Notes under the pieces: generated by a model | Told to the model about the DNA's origin: nothing | The model's input: the letters and a program-made list of their open reading frames with translations, nothing else | The model's database searches: none | Shown: positions 8,675-17,201 of the stretch, piece after piece | Layout: each line of letters begins with the position of its first letter | Position numbering within the stretch: position 1 is the stretch's first letter | Source of the DNA: Elioraea sp. Yellowstone | GTDB taxonomy: Bacteria; Pseudomonadota; Alphaproteobacteria; Acetobacterales; Acetobacteraceae | Assembly: GCF_006704265.1 (NCBI RefSeq) | Contig: NZ_VIKA01000022.1 | Coordinates: forward strand, 1-34,890 | Reading direction: 5' to 3' | Length of the DNA: 34,890 bases | Made by a program: the position numbers and the translations under genes

Positions 8675-9763
8675 TCAGAGATACTTGAAGTCGAGCCGCC
8701 GCATCCGCGCATAGGGCTCGTCCGTCAGCCCGCTCTGCTCCATCAGCGCGGTGCGCGCCTTGATGAAGCTCTCGACGGTCTTCCGCGTCAGCGGATCGCC
8801 CGCATCGCGCAGCTCGGCCAGGATCTCGCCGGCGGCCTTGCCGAGCGCGACCGCGATCTCGTCGGGCAGCATCCTCACCTGCACGCCGAACTCGCTCACC
8901 AGCCGGCGGAGCGCGGTGATGTTGTTGGCCTCGAAGTCGGCCGCGACCTGGTCGTAGTCGGCCTGGATTGCAACCTCGAGGATGCGCTTCAGGTCGGCCG
9001 GCAGCGCGTCGAACTTGCGCTTGTCCACCGAGCACTCGGCGGCGAGGCCGGGCTCGATCACCGAGGGCCAGTAGTAGAACTTCGCCGCCTGGTGGAAGCC
9101 GAGCGCGAGATCGGTGACGGGGCCGACGAACTCGGCCGCGTCGAGCGCGCCCGACTGGAGGTTGGGCAGGATCTCGCCCGCGCCGAGATTGACCACCGCC
9201 GCGCCGATCCGGCGCCAGCACTCGCCGCCCAGGCCGGGGGTGCGGAACTTGAGCCCGCGGATGTCGGCGACGGTGTTGATCTCCTTGCGGAACCATCCCG
9301 CCGCCTGCAGCCCGGTGTCTGCCGCCATGAAGCCCTTGAGGTTGAACTGGGCGTAGATCTCGTCCCAGATCTCCTGTCCGCCCATGTAGCGGATCCAGGC
9401 GCGGATCTCCTTCGAGGTCATGCCGAACGGCACGCCGGTGAAGAAGTTCAGGCCGCGGTTGCGGTTCTGCCAGTAGTAGGAGGCGGTGTGCATCATCTCG
9501 GCGCCGCCCTGCGTGACCGCGTCGAACACGCCGAGCGGGGGCACGAGCTGGCCGGCGGCGAAGACCTGGATGGTGAACCGCCCGCCCGACATCTCGGCCA
9601 CGTGGCGTGCGATGCGTTCGGCGCCGACGCCGAGGCCCGGGAAGCCGCGCGGCCAGGACGTCACCATGCGCCACTGCACGCGGCCCTGGGCGATCGCCGG
9701 GGTGGCGAGCGTGGTGGCCGCGGCGGCGGCGCCGCCCGCGGCGAAGAGGGTGCGACGCTTCAT
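8675..9763 (-). CDS. TRAP transporter solute-binding protein (DctP/TakP-like)
   Basis: A 362-aa periplasmic receptor of the DctP family, closest by eye to the TakP/2-oxo-acid binding branch: VQWRMVTSWPRGFPGLG near the mature start, HTASYYWQNRNRGLNFFTGVPFGM, and the GLKFRTPGLGGE region that holds the carboxylate-binding Arg. The signal peptide is residues 1-25 (MKRRTLFAAGG...PAIA), with an RR start that may make it a Tat substrate. No DctQ or DctM membrane subunit is in the window, so this is an orphan receptor here. Start ATG 9763 is preceded by GGGAGG with a 10-nt spacer. The ligand is likely a small organic acid, by family only. Confidence 0.87.
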   Translation of the reverse strand: MKRRTLFAAGGAAAAATTLATPAIAQGRVQWRMVTSWPRGFPGLGVGAERIARHVAEMSGGRFTIQVFAAGQLVPPLGVFDAVTQGGAEMMHTASYYWQNRNRGLNFFTGVPFGMTSKEIRAWIRYMGGQEIWDEIYAQFNLKGFMAADTGLQAAGWFRKEINTVADIRGLKFRTPGLGGECWRRIGAAVVNLGAGEILPNLQSGALDAAEFVGPVTDLALGFHQAAKFYYWPSVIEPGLAAECSVDKRKFDALPADLKRILEVAIQADYDQVAADFEANNITALRRLVSEFGVQVRMLPDEIAVALGKAAGEILAELRDAGDPLTRKTVESFIKARTALMEQSGLTDEPYARMRRLDFKYL

Positions 9764-9790
9764 GCGGAGGAGCCTCCCTGAAGGACTGGC

Positions 9791-9807
9791 GCGGGCTTGC
9801 TGCCCGC
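9791..9807 (-). terminator. Hairpin between DUF4149 and SBP genes
   Basis: GCGGGC-TTGCT-GCCCGC forms a 6-bp GC stem with a 5-nt loop, 43 nt after the DUF4149 stop and 28 nt before the binding-protein start on the minus strand. It may be a terminator or a leader structure for the binding-protein gene. Confidence 0.35.
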
Positions 9808-9849
9808 CTGCGCCAAGCTTTAGCCGAAGCCCCTGCGGCGCGGAAGCGG

Positions 9850-10281
9850 CTACCAGGCGCGCCCGGCGAAGCCGACCAGCACCAGCGCGGCCAGCAGCAT
9901 CTGGGCGAGGTTGATCGCGACCGAGAGCCGATGCAGCCCGACGAAACGCGCCTGCGCGGACGCATCGCCCGCCCGCGCGGCGTCGCGATAGGCGTTGATC
10001 CGCGGCATCAGCGCCTGGCGGGCGAAGACGAAGCCGGCCGCCACGATCGCCATCACCCCGGCCGCCTCCCAGGCCAGGGGCACGAGCGCAACGGCGGCGG
10101 TCGCGGCCATGCCGGCGCACCAGACGTAGTAGACGGGGAACAGCCGGCGCAGGAACGCCCCGGCCGCCTCGGCACCGAGCGCGCGGAACACGGCCGGCGC
10201 GACGACGAAGGCGAAGAACGCCATCCCGCCCAGGAGGAGGGCGGTCGCGAACAGGCCGACCCCGGTGGCGAGGGCCTCCAT
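9850..10281 (-). CDS. DUF4149 membrane protein
   Basis: A 143-aa inner membrane protein with four predicted helices (about residues 5-30, 48-70, 72-90 and 118-140). The sequence FFAFVVAPAVFRALGAEAAGAFLRR fits the DUF4149 family of unknown function; related TMEM205-like proteins share this pattern, and the conserved FP-Y and final short helix are in place. ATG at 10281. It sits 64 nt downstream of ahcY and 86 nt upstream of the TRAP binding protein gene, on the same strand. No function can be inferred from the neighbours. Confidence 0.75.
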   Translation of the reverse strand: MEALATGVGLFATALLLGGMAFFAFVVAPAVFRALGAEAAGAFLRRLFPVYYVWCAGMAATAAVALVPLAWEAAGVMAIVAAGFVFARQALMPRINAYRDAARAGDASAQARFVGLHRLSVAINLAQMLLAALVLVGFAGRAW

Positions 10282-10345
10282 CGGGCTCAGGCCGCGCGTG
10301 CGGCGCCGTGCCCGGCGGCGGTGACGGGTGCGACCCGCGCCACGG

Positions 10346-11767
10346 TCAGTAGCGGTAGGTCTCGGGCTTGAACGGGCCGGACTGCGGCACGCCGATATAC
10401 GCGGACTGCTTGGGCGTGAGCTTCGTCAGCTTCGCGCCGAGCTTGGCGAGATGCAGCGCCGCCACCTTCTCGTCCAGCGCCTTGGGCAGCACATAGACCT
10501 TCCTCTGGTACTTGCCCGGGTTCGTCCAGAGCTCGATCTGCGCGAGCGTCTGGTTGGAGAACGAGGAGGACATCACGAAGGAGGGGTGGCCGGTGGCGTT
10601 GCCGAGATTGACCAGCCGCCCTTCGGACAGGAGGATGATGCGCTTGCCGTCCGGGAACTCGATCTCGTCCACCTGCGGCTTCACGTTGTGCCATTTGAAG
10701 TTCCGCAGGGCGGCGACCTGGATCTCGGCATCGAAATGACCGATATTGCAGACGATCGCCCGGTCCTTCATCGCCCGCATGTGCTCGATCGTGATGACGT
10801 CGACATTGCCGGTGGCGGTGACGAAGATGTCGGCGCGCGGCGCGGCATCCTCCATTGTCGTCACCTCGTAGCCCTCCATCGCCGCCTGGAGCGCGCAGAT
10901 CGGATCGACCTCGCTCACCATCACGCGGCAGCCGGCGCTGCGCAGGCTCGCCGCCGAGCCCTTGCCGACATCGCCGAACCCGCAGACCATCGCCACCTTG
11001 CCGGCCATCATCACGTCGGTGCCGCGGCGGATGCCGTCCACCAGGCTCTCGCGACAGCCGTAGAGATTGTCGAACTTCGACTTGGTCACGCTGTCGTTGA
11101 CGTTGATGGCGGGAAACAAGAGCCGCCCCTCCTTCTCCATCTGGTAGAGCCGGTGCACGCCGGTGGTGGTCTCCTCGGAGACGCCGCGGATCGCCTCGGC
11201 GAGCCTGGCGAACCAGCCGGGCCGGGTCCTGAGCGTGTCCTTGACCAGCGCGAACAGGACCTCCTCCTCCTCGTTGCCGGCCTGCTCCAGGAACGCCGTG
11301 TCGCCGCCTTCCGCGCGCACGCCGAGATGGACGAACAGCGTCATGTCGCCGCCGTCGTCGAGCAGCAGGTTGGGCACCCCGCCGTCGCCCCAGGTGAGCG
11401 TGCGGCGCACGTAATCCCAGTATTCGGCGAGCGTCTCGCCCTTCACGGCGAAGACCGGCGTGCCGGAGGCGGCGACCGCGGCCGCGGCATGGTCCTGGGT
11501 CGAGAAGATGTTGCAGGACGACCAGCGCACGTCGGCGCCGAGCGCCTTCAGCGTCTCGATCAGCACCGCGGTCTGGATCGTCATGTGCAGGCAGCCGGCG
11601 ATGCGCGCGCCCTTGAGCGGCTGCTTCGGCCCGTACTCGGCGCGGATCGCCATCAGCCCGGGCATCTCGGTCTCGGCGATCGCGATCTCCTTGCGGCCCC
11701 AGTCGGCCAGGGCAAGGTCGCGGACGACGTAGTCGGCGGGGGCGCCGGGCATCGGGCTCTCGGGCAT
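10346..11767 (-). CDS. ahcY: S-adenosylhomocysteine hydrolase
   Basis: Splits S-adenosylhomocysteine into adenosine and homocysteine with bound NAD+, clearing the product inhibitor of methyltransferases. At 473 aa it matches the long bacterial/plant form with the extra insertion (around [14 protein letters not shown]). Conserved motifs are [34 protein letters not shown], the NAD fold [26 protein letters not shown], and the C-terminal tail ending KPETYRY. Start ATG 11767 has GAAGGA 8 nt upstream. A short CGGGT/ACCCG hairpin (10325-10337) follows the stop. I looked for an SAH riboswitch in the 146-bp leader and saw none. Confidence 0.97.
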   Translation of the reverse strand: MPESPMPGAPADYVVRDLALADWGRKEIAIAETEMPGLMAIRAEYGPKQPLKGARIAGCLHMTIQTAVLIETLKALGADVRWSSCNIFSTQDHAAAAVAASGTPVFAVKGETLAEYWDYVRRTLTWGDGGVPNLLLDDGGDMTLFVHLGVRAEGGDTAFLEQAGNEEEEVLFALVKDTLRTRPGWFARLAEAIRGVSEETTTGVHRLYQMEKEGRLLFPAINVNDSVTKSKFDNLYGCRESLVDGIRRGTDVMMAGKVAMVCGFGDVGKGSAASLRSAGCRVMVSEVDPICALQAAMEGYEVTTMEDAAPRADIFVTATGNVDVITIEHMRAMKDRAIVCNIGHFDAEIQVAALRNFKWHNVKPQVDEIEFPDGKRIILLSEGRLVNLGNATGHPSFVMSSSFSNQTLAQIELWTNPGKYQRKVYVLPKALDEKVAALHLAKLGAKLTKLTPKQSAYIGVPQSGPFKPETYRY

Positions 11768-11837
11768 CGGGACGGTCCTTCGCTGGATGCTGCGGCCTAG
11801 CACGGGGGGGCGGGGTTTGCCACCGGTGCGGCAGAGA

Positions 11838-11863
11838 TTGCGAATGACTCGCATTCTCGCATG
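11838..11863. promoter_or_regulatory. Fur-box-like palindrome
   Basis: The sequence TTGCGAATGACTCGCATTC followed by TCGCATG contains GAATG-ACTCG-CATTC (5-bp dyad) and outer GCGA...TCGC arms. It closely resembles proteobacterial Fur sites of the GCGAATGATTCGCATT type. It is the only AT-rich island in this intergenic region and lies 51 nt upstream of the small secreted protein gene, where a possible -10 (TATACC, 11872-11877) follows. The site could also act on ahcY in the other direction. The binding protein is inferred. Confidence 0.5.
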
Positions 11864-11913
11864 CAGTCTCGTATACCGTGCCGACCCCGACACCCCGAGA
11901 CCACGGAACGCCC

Positions 11914-12216
11914 ATGCCCCACCGCCTCGTCCTCGCCGCCGCCCTCACCCTGCTGGCCCTGCCCGCTGCCGCCGAGACGGCGTGCTGGATCGACTACGCC
12001 GAGTTCGAGAACAACGTGCCGCATCTCGATGTCGGCGCCTGCCCGGACGGCGCTCCGACGCCGGAACGGGGCTTCTGCCGGCTCGGCATCGCCGGCGATG
12101 CCGTCACGATCTACGTCTTCGAGTTCAAGGACGGGGCGTCCTGCCTGACCCGTGCCCAGCGTCTCAGCCTGCCGGAGTTCCTCGACCGTTTCGGCGCGAC
12201 CTATCGCAGGCCCTGA
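11914..12216 (+). CDS. Small secreted four-cysteine protein
   Basis: A 100-aa protein of unknown function. Residues 1-20 ([20 protein letters not shown]) are a clear Sec signal peptide with an Ala-X-Ala cleavage site; the mature part of about 80 residues has four cysteines (24, 43, 55, 77), enough for two disulfides, and aromatic-rich segments [10 protein letters not shown] and [12 protein letters not shown] do not recognise a named family. Codon third positions are strongly G/C like the neighbours. ATG 11914 has a weak GGAA upstream. The Fur-box-like site 51 nt upstream suggests iron-responsive expression of a periplasmic protein. It is followed by a hairpin terminator shared with the convergent lyase gene. 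Confidence 0.72.
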   Translation: MPHRLVLAAALTLLALPAAAETACWIDYAEFENNVPHLDVGACPDGAPTPERGFCRLGIAGDAVTIYVFEFKDGASCLTRAQRLSLPEFLDRFGATYRRP

Positions 12217-12246
12217 CCGGACCGGTGCCGCCGCTGGCGCGGCGTT

Positions 12247-12265
12247 CCCTGCCATGCCGGCAGGG
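12247..12265. terminator. Bidirectional hairpin between convergent genes
   Basis: CCCTGCC-ATGCC-GGCAGGG gives a perfect 7-bp stem, 30 nt after the small secreted protein gene stop and next to the lyase stop at 12268. No T tract is present. Confidence 0.45.
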
Positions 12266-12267
12266 GG

Positions 12268-13617
12268 TCAGTCCCGCGCGGTCAGCATCCGATCGACCAT
12301 GGCCGGCGCGAGGCCGAGATAGGTGGCGGGGTCGCAGTGCGCCGCGACGGCATCCGCGCCGCCGAGCGCCTCGACGACCTCCGGAACCGCGCCCAGTGCC
12401 TCGACCAGCGGCACGCCGCGCGCCTGCGCGTCGCGGCACGCCGCGTACACCAGGTCGTGCGCGCGCTGCCGGCCGAGCACGGGGGCGGCCGCCATCATCA
12501 CCGCCTCGGCGACGATCAGCCCGCGGCTCAGCGCGAGATTCGCGCGCATGCGGTCCGGATGCACCTCGAGCCCCGCCAGCATGAAGCGTGCCTGGGCGAG
12601 GCAGCTGGCAGCGAGCAGGAACGCCTCCGGCACGGCAAGCCATTCGAGATGCCACGGCCCCGTGGCGCGCTCGAAGTCCGCGAGCATCGCATCGAGCGCC
12701 AGCCCGACCTGCTGGCGCACCGCCCTGGCGGTGGCGAGGATCAGCTCGCAGGAGATCGGGTTGCGCTTCTGCGGCATGGTGGACGAGGCGCCGCGCCCGG
12801 GCACGAAGGGCTCCATCACCTCGCCCCCGAACTCGGTCGCCATCATCAGCGCCACGTCGGTCGCGATCTTGGCGAGCGAGCCGGTGACCAGGCCGAGCAG
12901 CGCGACCACCTCGGCGATGCCGTCGCGCGCGACATGCCAGGTGATCGGCGGCACGGCGAGGCCGAGCTCGGCGCAGAACGCTTCCTGCACCGCGAAGCCC
13001 CGATCGCCGAGCGAGGCGAGCGTGCCGGCCGCGCCCGCGAACTGCCCCATCTCGACGCGCGGGCGGAGCTGGGTCAGCCGTTCCGCGTGGCGATCGAGCA
13101 TCGACAGCCACACCGCCGCCTTGTAGCCGAAGGTGACGGGCAGCGCCTGCTGGAGGTGCGTGCGCCCCGCCATCGGCGTGCCGCGATGGGCGCGCGCGAG
13201 CTCCGCCAGGATGCCGCGCAGCGCCGCGATGTCGGCCGCGACCAGGTCGAGTGCGGCGCGGAGCTGCAGCACGGTCGCGGTGTCCATGATGTCCTGGGTG
13301 GTCGCACCCCAGTGGACGTAGCGCCCGGCCGCGCCGGCGGCCTCGGCGAGCTGGTGCACGAGCGGCAGGATGGGATAGCCGACGGTCTCGGTCTCGCGGC
13401 GCAGCCGTTCCCAGTCGATGGCGATCGTGCGCGCCGCCGCGTCGATCGCGCGCGCCGCCTCCTCGGGGATCACGCCGAGGCGCGCCTCGGCGCGCGCGAG
13501 CGCGGCCTCCACCTCGAGCCAGCGCGCGACCAGGGCGGCGTCGTCGAACACCGCGCGCATCGCCGCCGTGCCGACCATGTCGCGGAAGAGCCTGCTGTCG
13601 AACGGGGTCGCGGCCAT
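12268..13617 (-). CDS. PcaB/PurB-type lyase (fumarase superfamily)
   Basis: A 449-aa member of the aspartase/fumarase superfamily. Signature loops are GRTHLQQALPVTFGYK, YVHWGATTQDIMDTA and the flexible catalytic loop GASSTMPQKRNPIS. The STMPQKRNP form and LQQALPVTFG favour 3-carboxy-cis,cis-muconate cycloisomerase (PcaB-like) over adenylosuccinate lyase, which usually has SSAMPHKRNP; either substrate class is possible. No other protocatechuate genes are nearby. ATG 13617 lies 5 nt after the ptsI stop with no clear Shine-Dalgarno, so translation is probably coupled to ptsI. The final residues before the stop (MLTARD) are normal; no truncation is visible. Confidence 0.85.
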   Translation of the reverse strand: MAATPFDSRLFRDMVGTAAMRAVFDDAALVARWLEVEAALARAEARLGVIPEEAARAIDAAARTIAIDWERLRRETETVGYPILPLVHQLAEAAGAAGRYVHWGATTQDIMDTATVLQLRAALDLVAADIAALRGILAELARAHRGTPMAGRTHLQQALPVTFGYKAAVWLSMLDRHAERLTQLRPRVEMGQFAGAAGTLASLGDRGFAVQEAFCAELGLAVPPITWHVARDGIAEVVALLGLVTGSLAKIATDVALMMATEFGGEVMEPFVPGRGASSTMPQKRNPISCELILATARAVRQQVGLALDAMLADFERATGPWHLEWLAVPEAFLLAASCLAQARFMLAGLEVHPDRMRANLALSRGLIVAEAVMMAAAPVLGRQRAHDLVYAACRDAQARGVPLVEALGAVPEVVEALGGADAVAAHCDPATYLGLAPAMVDRMLTARD

Positions 13618-13622
13618 CGGCG

Positions 13623-15455
13623 TCAGGCGTCGATCTTCTGCCAGAACGCCGCGACGAGCTCGGCGATGCGCGCGGGATCGGACTGCTCCATCACCGTGCG
13701 CGCGAAGCGGGCGCAGTCGTCGATGGCGACCGACCGGACCGCCTGCTTCACGCGCGGCACCGCCCCCGAGGACATCGACAGCGAGCGGATGCCCAGGCCC
13801 AGAAGAAGCGGCGTCAGGCGCGGATCGCCCGCGATCTCGCCGCAGACCGAGACGGGCATGCGCATCCTGAGCGCGGCCTCGGTGGCGAACTGCATCAGCC
13901 GCAGCACCGCCGGGTGCAGCGGGTCGTAGAGGTGCGCCGCCTCGCTCTCGGCGCGATCGACCGCGAGCGTGTACATCGCGAGGTCGTTGGTGCCGATCGC
14001 GAAGAAGTCGGCCTCCAGCGCCAGGCTGTCGGCCGCCAGCGCTGCCCCCGGCGTCTCGATCATGATGCCGAGGGGCGGCAGCGGGTCGGGCAGGTCGAGC
14101 CCGCGCCGCTTCAGCCGCCGCGCGACCCGCTCGTAGATCTCGCGCGCCGTGCGCACCTCCGCGGGCGTCGTCACCATCGGCAGCAGCACGCGCACCGGCC
14201 CGCGCATCGCCGCGCGCAGGATCGCGGCGAGCTGGGTCTCGAAGAGCTCGGTCTCCTTCAGCAGCAGCCTGAGCCCGCGCACGCCGAGGGCGGGGTTCTC
14301 GCCGCCGGAGCCGGGCACCCAGCCATGTGCGATCAGGCTCTCGATCTGCTTCTCGCCGCCCCAGTCGAGCACGCGGACGGTCACCGGATCGCCCTGCATC
14401 GCATCGACGATCTGCCCATAGGCCTCGGCCTGGGCGTCCTCGTCGGGCACGTCGTCGCGGTTCATGAACAGGAACTCGGTGCGCAGCAGCCCGATGCCGA
14501 CCGCGCCCGACTGCGCGATCATCGGCAGCTCGATCGGCAGTTCGAGGTTCGCCTGCAGCTCGACCGGCTCGTCGTCCCTGGTCACCGCGGGCAGGCGGCG
14601 CAGCTTGGCGAGACGCTGGTTCTCGCGCGCGAAGGCGGCGACGGCCTTGCGCGCCGCGGCGAGCGTCTCGGCCGAGGGGTTGAGGGTGACGAGCCCGGCC
14701 GTGCCGTCCACGATCGCGAGATCGCCCGGCTTCGCGGCATCGGTCAGCCCGGCCGCGCCGAGCACGGCCGGCAGGCCGAGCGCGCGCAGCATGATCGCGG
14801 TGTGGCCCTCCATGCCGCCCTCCTCGGCGGCCACCGCGGCGAGCTTGGCCGGCTCGAGCAGGGCCGCGTCGGAGGGGGTGAGCGCCTCGGTGACCAGCAC
14901 GCTGCCCTGCGGCAGGCCGGCATAGCTGCGCCACGGGGTGCGCGTCAGGTTGCGCACGAGCCGCCGGCCGATCTCGCGCACCTCCTCGGCGCGGCGCTGG
15001 CGCCCGGCGCGGTCGTCGTCGCCGGCGAGGAAGAGGGCGGCGATCGCCTCCGCCTCCTCGCCCACCGCGGCCTCGGCATTGATCCTCGCCTCGGCGATGC
15101 GCTTGCGCACGCCGCGCGTCAGCCGGGAGTTGCCGAGCATCTGCGCATAGGCGTCGAGCAGCGGGGCGAGCTCGCGATTCGCCTCCTCGGGCAGGATCGA
15201 GAGCCGGGCCTTCAGCTTGGCGAGCTGCTTGCGCGACAGCCCCACCGCCTCGTCGAAGCGGGCGATCTCGTGCGGCACCTGGTCGTCGAAGAGGTCGCGC
15301 CGCTCGACCTCGACCGGCGCCTGGGCGGCGAGGGCGATGGGCCCGATTCCGATGCCGGGCGAGACCGCGAGGCCGGCCAGCACACGCTCCGGGCCTCCGG
15401 GTCCGGCCGTGCCGCGCAGCCGCCGTGTCGGGCGCGGCCTGGCGTCAGTCCTCAT
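13623..15455 (-). CDS. ptsI: PTS enzyme I (PEP-protein phosphotransferase)
   Basis: First enzyme of the phosphotransferase relay: takes phosphate from PEP onto its His and passes it to HPr. At 610 aa it has a 25-30 residue N-terminal extension (MRTDARPRPTRRLRG...) before the canonical LAGLAVSPGIGIGP. The phospho-His is His218 in GGMEGHTAIMLRALG. The PEP site includes GIGLLRTEFLFMNRD and FFAIGTNDLAMYTLA, and the catalytic Cys538 lies in VCGEIAGDP. There is no GAF domain, so this is EI and not the nitrogen form EI-Ntr (PtsP). Its ATG at 15455 overlaps the ptsH stop by 11 nt. Confidence 0.94.
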   Translation of the reverse strand: MRTDARPRPTRRLRGTAGPGGPERVLAGLAVSPGIGIGPIALAAQAPVEVERRDLFDDQVPHEIARFDEAVGLSRKQLAKLKARLSILPEEANRELAPLLDAYAQMLGNSRLTRGVRKRIAEARINAEAAVGEEAEAIAALFLAGDDDRAGRQRRAEEVREIGRRLVRNLTRTPWRSYAGLPQGSVLVTEALTPSDAALLEPAKLAAVAAEEGGMEGHTAIMLRALGLPAVLGAAGLTDAAKPGDLAIVDGTAGLVTLNPSAETLAAARKAVAAFARENQRLAKLRRLPAVTRDDEPVELQANLELPIELPMIAQSGAVGIGLLRTEFLFMNRDDVPDEDAQAEAYGQIVDAMQGDPVTVRVLDWGGEKQIESLIAHGWVPGSGGENPALGVRGLRLLLKETELFETQLAAILRAAMRGPVRVLLPMVTTPAEVRTAREIYERVARRLKRRGLDLPDPLPPLGIMIETPGAALAADSLALEADFFAIGTNDLAMYTLAVDRAESEAAHLYDPLHPAVLRLMQFATEAALRMRMPVSVCGEIAGDPRLTPLLLGLGIRSLSMSSGAVPRVKQAVRSVAIDDCARFARTVMEQSDPARIAELVAAFWQKIDA

Positions 15456-15807
15456 CGAAGCCGGCCTCGACTAGGCCGGCCAGTGCGTCGAGCGCCTCGC
15501 GCGCGTCCCAGCCTTCGGCCTCGAGCACCACGTCGCAGCCAGGGCCGGCTCCCAGCATCATCAGGCCCATGATCGAGCGCGCCGAGACCGCTTGGCCGTT
15601 CCGTCGCACTGTCACGCAGGCGGAGAACTGCTCGGCGAGCTTGACGAACTTGGCGGCGGCGCGCGCATGCAGCCCGCGCTTGTTGCGGATGCAGACGGTA
15701 CGCGTGAGCACCGGTCCCGACCCGGTGCAGGGCTCGAGCACCGGGAAGGGATCGTCCGGGTCGCGCGGGAGGCGCTCCTCACCGGCTTCATGCGGCCATT
15801 CGTTCAC
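15445..15807 (-). CDS. ptsH: PTS phosphocarrier protein HPr
   Basis: Small phosphocarrier between EI and EIIA. The core TRTVCIRNKRGLHARAAAKFV carries the phospho-His (His47 with this start) and AVSARSIMGLMML the regulatory Ser78; the 31-residue gap equals His15-Ser46 of E. coli HPr, so both PEP- and HprK-dependent phosphorylation are possible. Start GTG 15807 has a near-perfect GGGAGG 5 nt upstream and gives 120 aa, with an acidic, Pro-rich 32-residue extension before the core. A later GTG (codon 33) would give a canonical length but has no good Shine-Dalgarno. It lies 31 nt after the EIIA gene. Confidence 0.9.
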   Translation of the reverse strand: MNEWPHEAGEERLPRDPDDPFPVLEPCTGSGPVLTRTVCIRNKRGLHARAAAKFVKLAEQFSACVTVRRNGQAVSARSIMGLMMLGAGPGCDVVLEAEGWDAREALDALAGLVEAGFDED

Positions 15808-15838
15808 GCCGACCTCCCGTGCGGCCCGGCCGGGCGCA

Positions 15839-16246
15839 TCATCGCGACGTCTCCGGCAGCAGCCGGCTGGCCGCGGCGATGTACTTGCGCCCAGCATCCT
15901 GGGCGCAGCCGACCGCCTGGCCGAGCGGATGGGTGGAGCGGATCGAGGCGAGCTTGACGAGCATCGGCAGGTTCACCCCGGCGATCACCTCGACGTTCTT
16001 GCGGTCCATGGTCGAGATGGCGAGGTTGGAGGGGGTGCCGCCGAACATGTCGGTCAGCAGCACCACGCCGTCGCCCGTATCCACCGTGTCGATGCCGCGC
16101 AGGATGTCCTGCCGGCGCTTCTCCATGTCGTCCTCCGGCCCGATGCAGACCGTGGCGACGCCCTTCTGGGGACCGACCACGTGCTCCATCGCCAGCCGAA
16201 GCTCCTCGGCCAGCCGCCCGTGCGTCACCAGCACCAGACCGATCAT
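15839..16246 (-). CDS. PTS EIIA, mannose/fructose family
   Basis: A 135-aa EIIA-Man-type domain that accepts phosphate from HPr on His9 (MIGLVLVTHGRLAEEL). The family marks LLTDMFGGTPSNLA and VIAGVNLPMLVKLAS are clear. In alphaproteobacteria this EIIA is encoded with hprK, ptsH and ptsI without EIIB/C/D and is thought to end an incomplete relay with a regulatory role. ATG 16246 lies 10 nt downstream of the rapZ stop; the Shine-Dalgarno (GAAGG) overlaps the rapZ end. It may be called manX or ptsM in annotated relatives. Confidence 0.92.
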   Translation of the reverse strand: MIGLVLVTHGRLAEELRLAMEHVVGPQKGVATVCIGPEDDMEKRRQDILRGIDTVDTGDGVVLLTDMFGGTPSNLAISTMDRKNVEVIAGVNLPMLVKLASIRSTHPLGQAVGCAQDAGRKYIAAASRLLPETSR

Positions 16247-16256
16247 CTGAGGACCT

Positions 16257-17201
16257 TCACCTGACCTCGGCCGCCGCCGCCGCGTCGGGCGGGGGGGCGG
16301 GCCTGGACGCACCCGTCTCCGGCGGCGCGGACTTCCAGAGTTCGCGATGGACGACCGTCGCGCGCCATCCCTGCGTGCGCAGATGCGTCGCCATCCTCTC
16401 GGCGACCGCGACGGAGCGATGGCGTCCGCCGGTGCAGCCGAAAGCGATGGTGAGATACTTCTTCCCCTCCCGCACGTAGCGGGGCAAGAGGGCATCCAGA
16501 AGCCCGGTCATGCGAGCCCAGAATGCCCCGAAATCCGGGTCGGCGGCAACGTAGGCGTCCACCGCGGCGTCCTGGCCGGTGAGCGGCCGCAGCGCGTCGA
16601 CATAGTGCGGGTTGCGCAGGAAACGCACGTCGAACACGAGATCCGCCTCACGCGGCAACCCGCGCGCGTAGGAGAAGCTGACGACGCCGATGGTGATCGC
16701 GCCCTGGTTGTCGCCGCCGAATTGCGCCTCGATCATCGCGCGCAGATCGGCCGGCGCGAGGGCGGAGGTGTCGAGCACGATGTCCGCCGCCGCGCCCAGG
16801 GGTTCGAGGAGCGCCCGCTCGCGCGCGATCCCGTCGCTCACGCGGCCCTGGGGGGCGAGCGGGTGGCGCCGGCGCGTCTCGGTGTAGCGGCGCAGCAGCA
16901 CCTCGTCCTCGGCGATCAGGAAGAACAGCGTGACGTCGAGATCCGCGCGCGCGCGCAGGTCTTCGACCAGGCGTTCGGCGGCGGCGCCGTCGAAGTCGGT
17001 GCGGCGCGCGTCGATGCCGATCGCGAGCGGCGCAGCCCCGGCCGGCTCTCCGCCCAGGAGTTCGCCCACCATCCTGAGCGGCGGGTTGTCGATCGCCTCG
17101 AAGCCGAGATCCTCGAGGGCGCGCAGCACCGAGGACTTGCCGGCGCCGGAGAGCCCGGTCACCACCACGACCGGGCGGCGCGGCCGGGGATCGGTCGTCA
17201 T
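16257..17201 (-). CDS. rapZ: RNase adapter RapZ (YvcJ/YhbJ family)
   Basis: A 314-aa nucleotide-binding protein. The N-terminal P-loop is GLSGAGKS (residues 16-23) with a Walker B-like region, and the C-terminal domain has GVVSFSYARGLPREADLVFDVR and GCTGGRHRSVAVAERM, both typical of the family. In E. coli RapZ senses glucosamine-6-phosphate and guides RNase E to the GlmZ sRNA; in alphaproteobacteria the role is less clear, and the link with hprK and the PTS genes suggests signalling in the same relay. The start overlaps the hprK stop as ATGA (17198-17201). The C-terminal tail is Pro/Ala-rich. Confidence 0.95.
   Translation of the reverse strand: MTTDPRPRRPVVVVTGLSGAGKSSVLRALEDLGFEAIDNPPLRMVGELLGGEPAGAAPLAIGIDARRTDFDGAAAERLVEDLRARADLDVTLFFLIAEDEVLLRRYTETRRRHPLAPQGRVSDGIARERALLEPLGAAADIVLDTSALAPADLRAMIEAQFGGDNQGAITIGVVSFSYARGLPREADLVFDVRFLRNPHYVDALRPLTGQDAAVDAYVAADPDFGAFWARMTGLLDALLPRYVREGKKYLTIAFGCTGGRHRSVAVAERMATHLRTQGWRATVVHRELWKSAPPETGASRPAPPPDAAAAAEVR

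Noticed and set aside
11768-11913. SAH or SAM riboswitch in the ahcY leader
   Set aside because: The leader lacks the conserved cores and paired regions I know for these riboswitches; only the Fur-like palindrome stands out.
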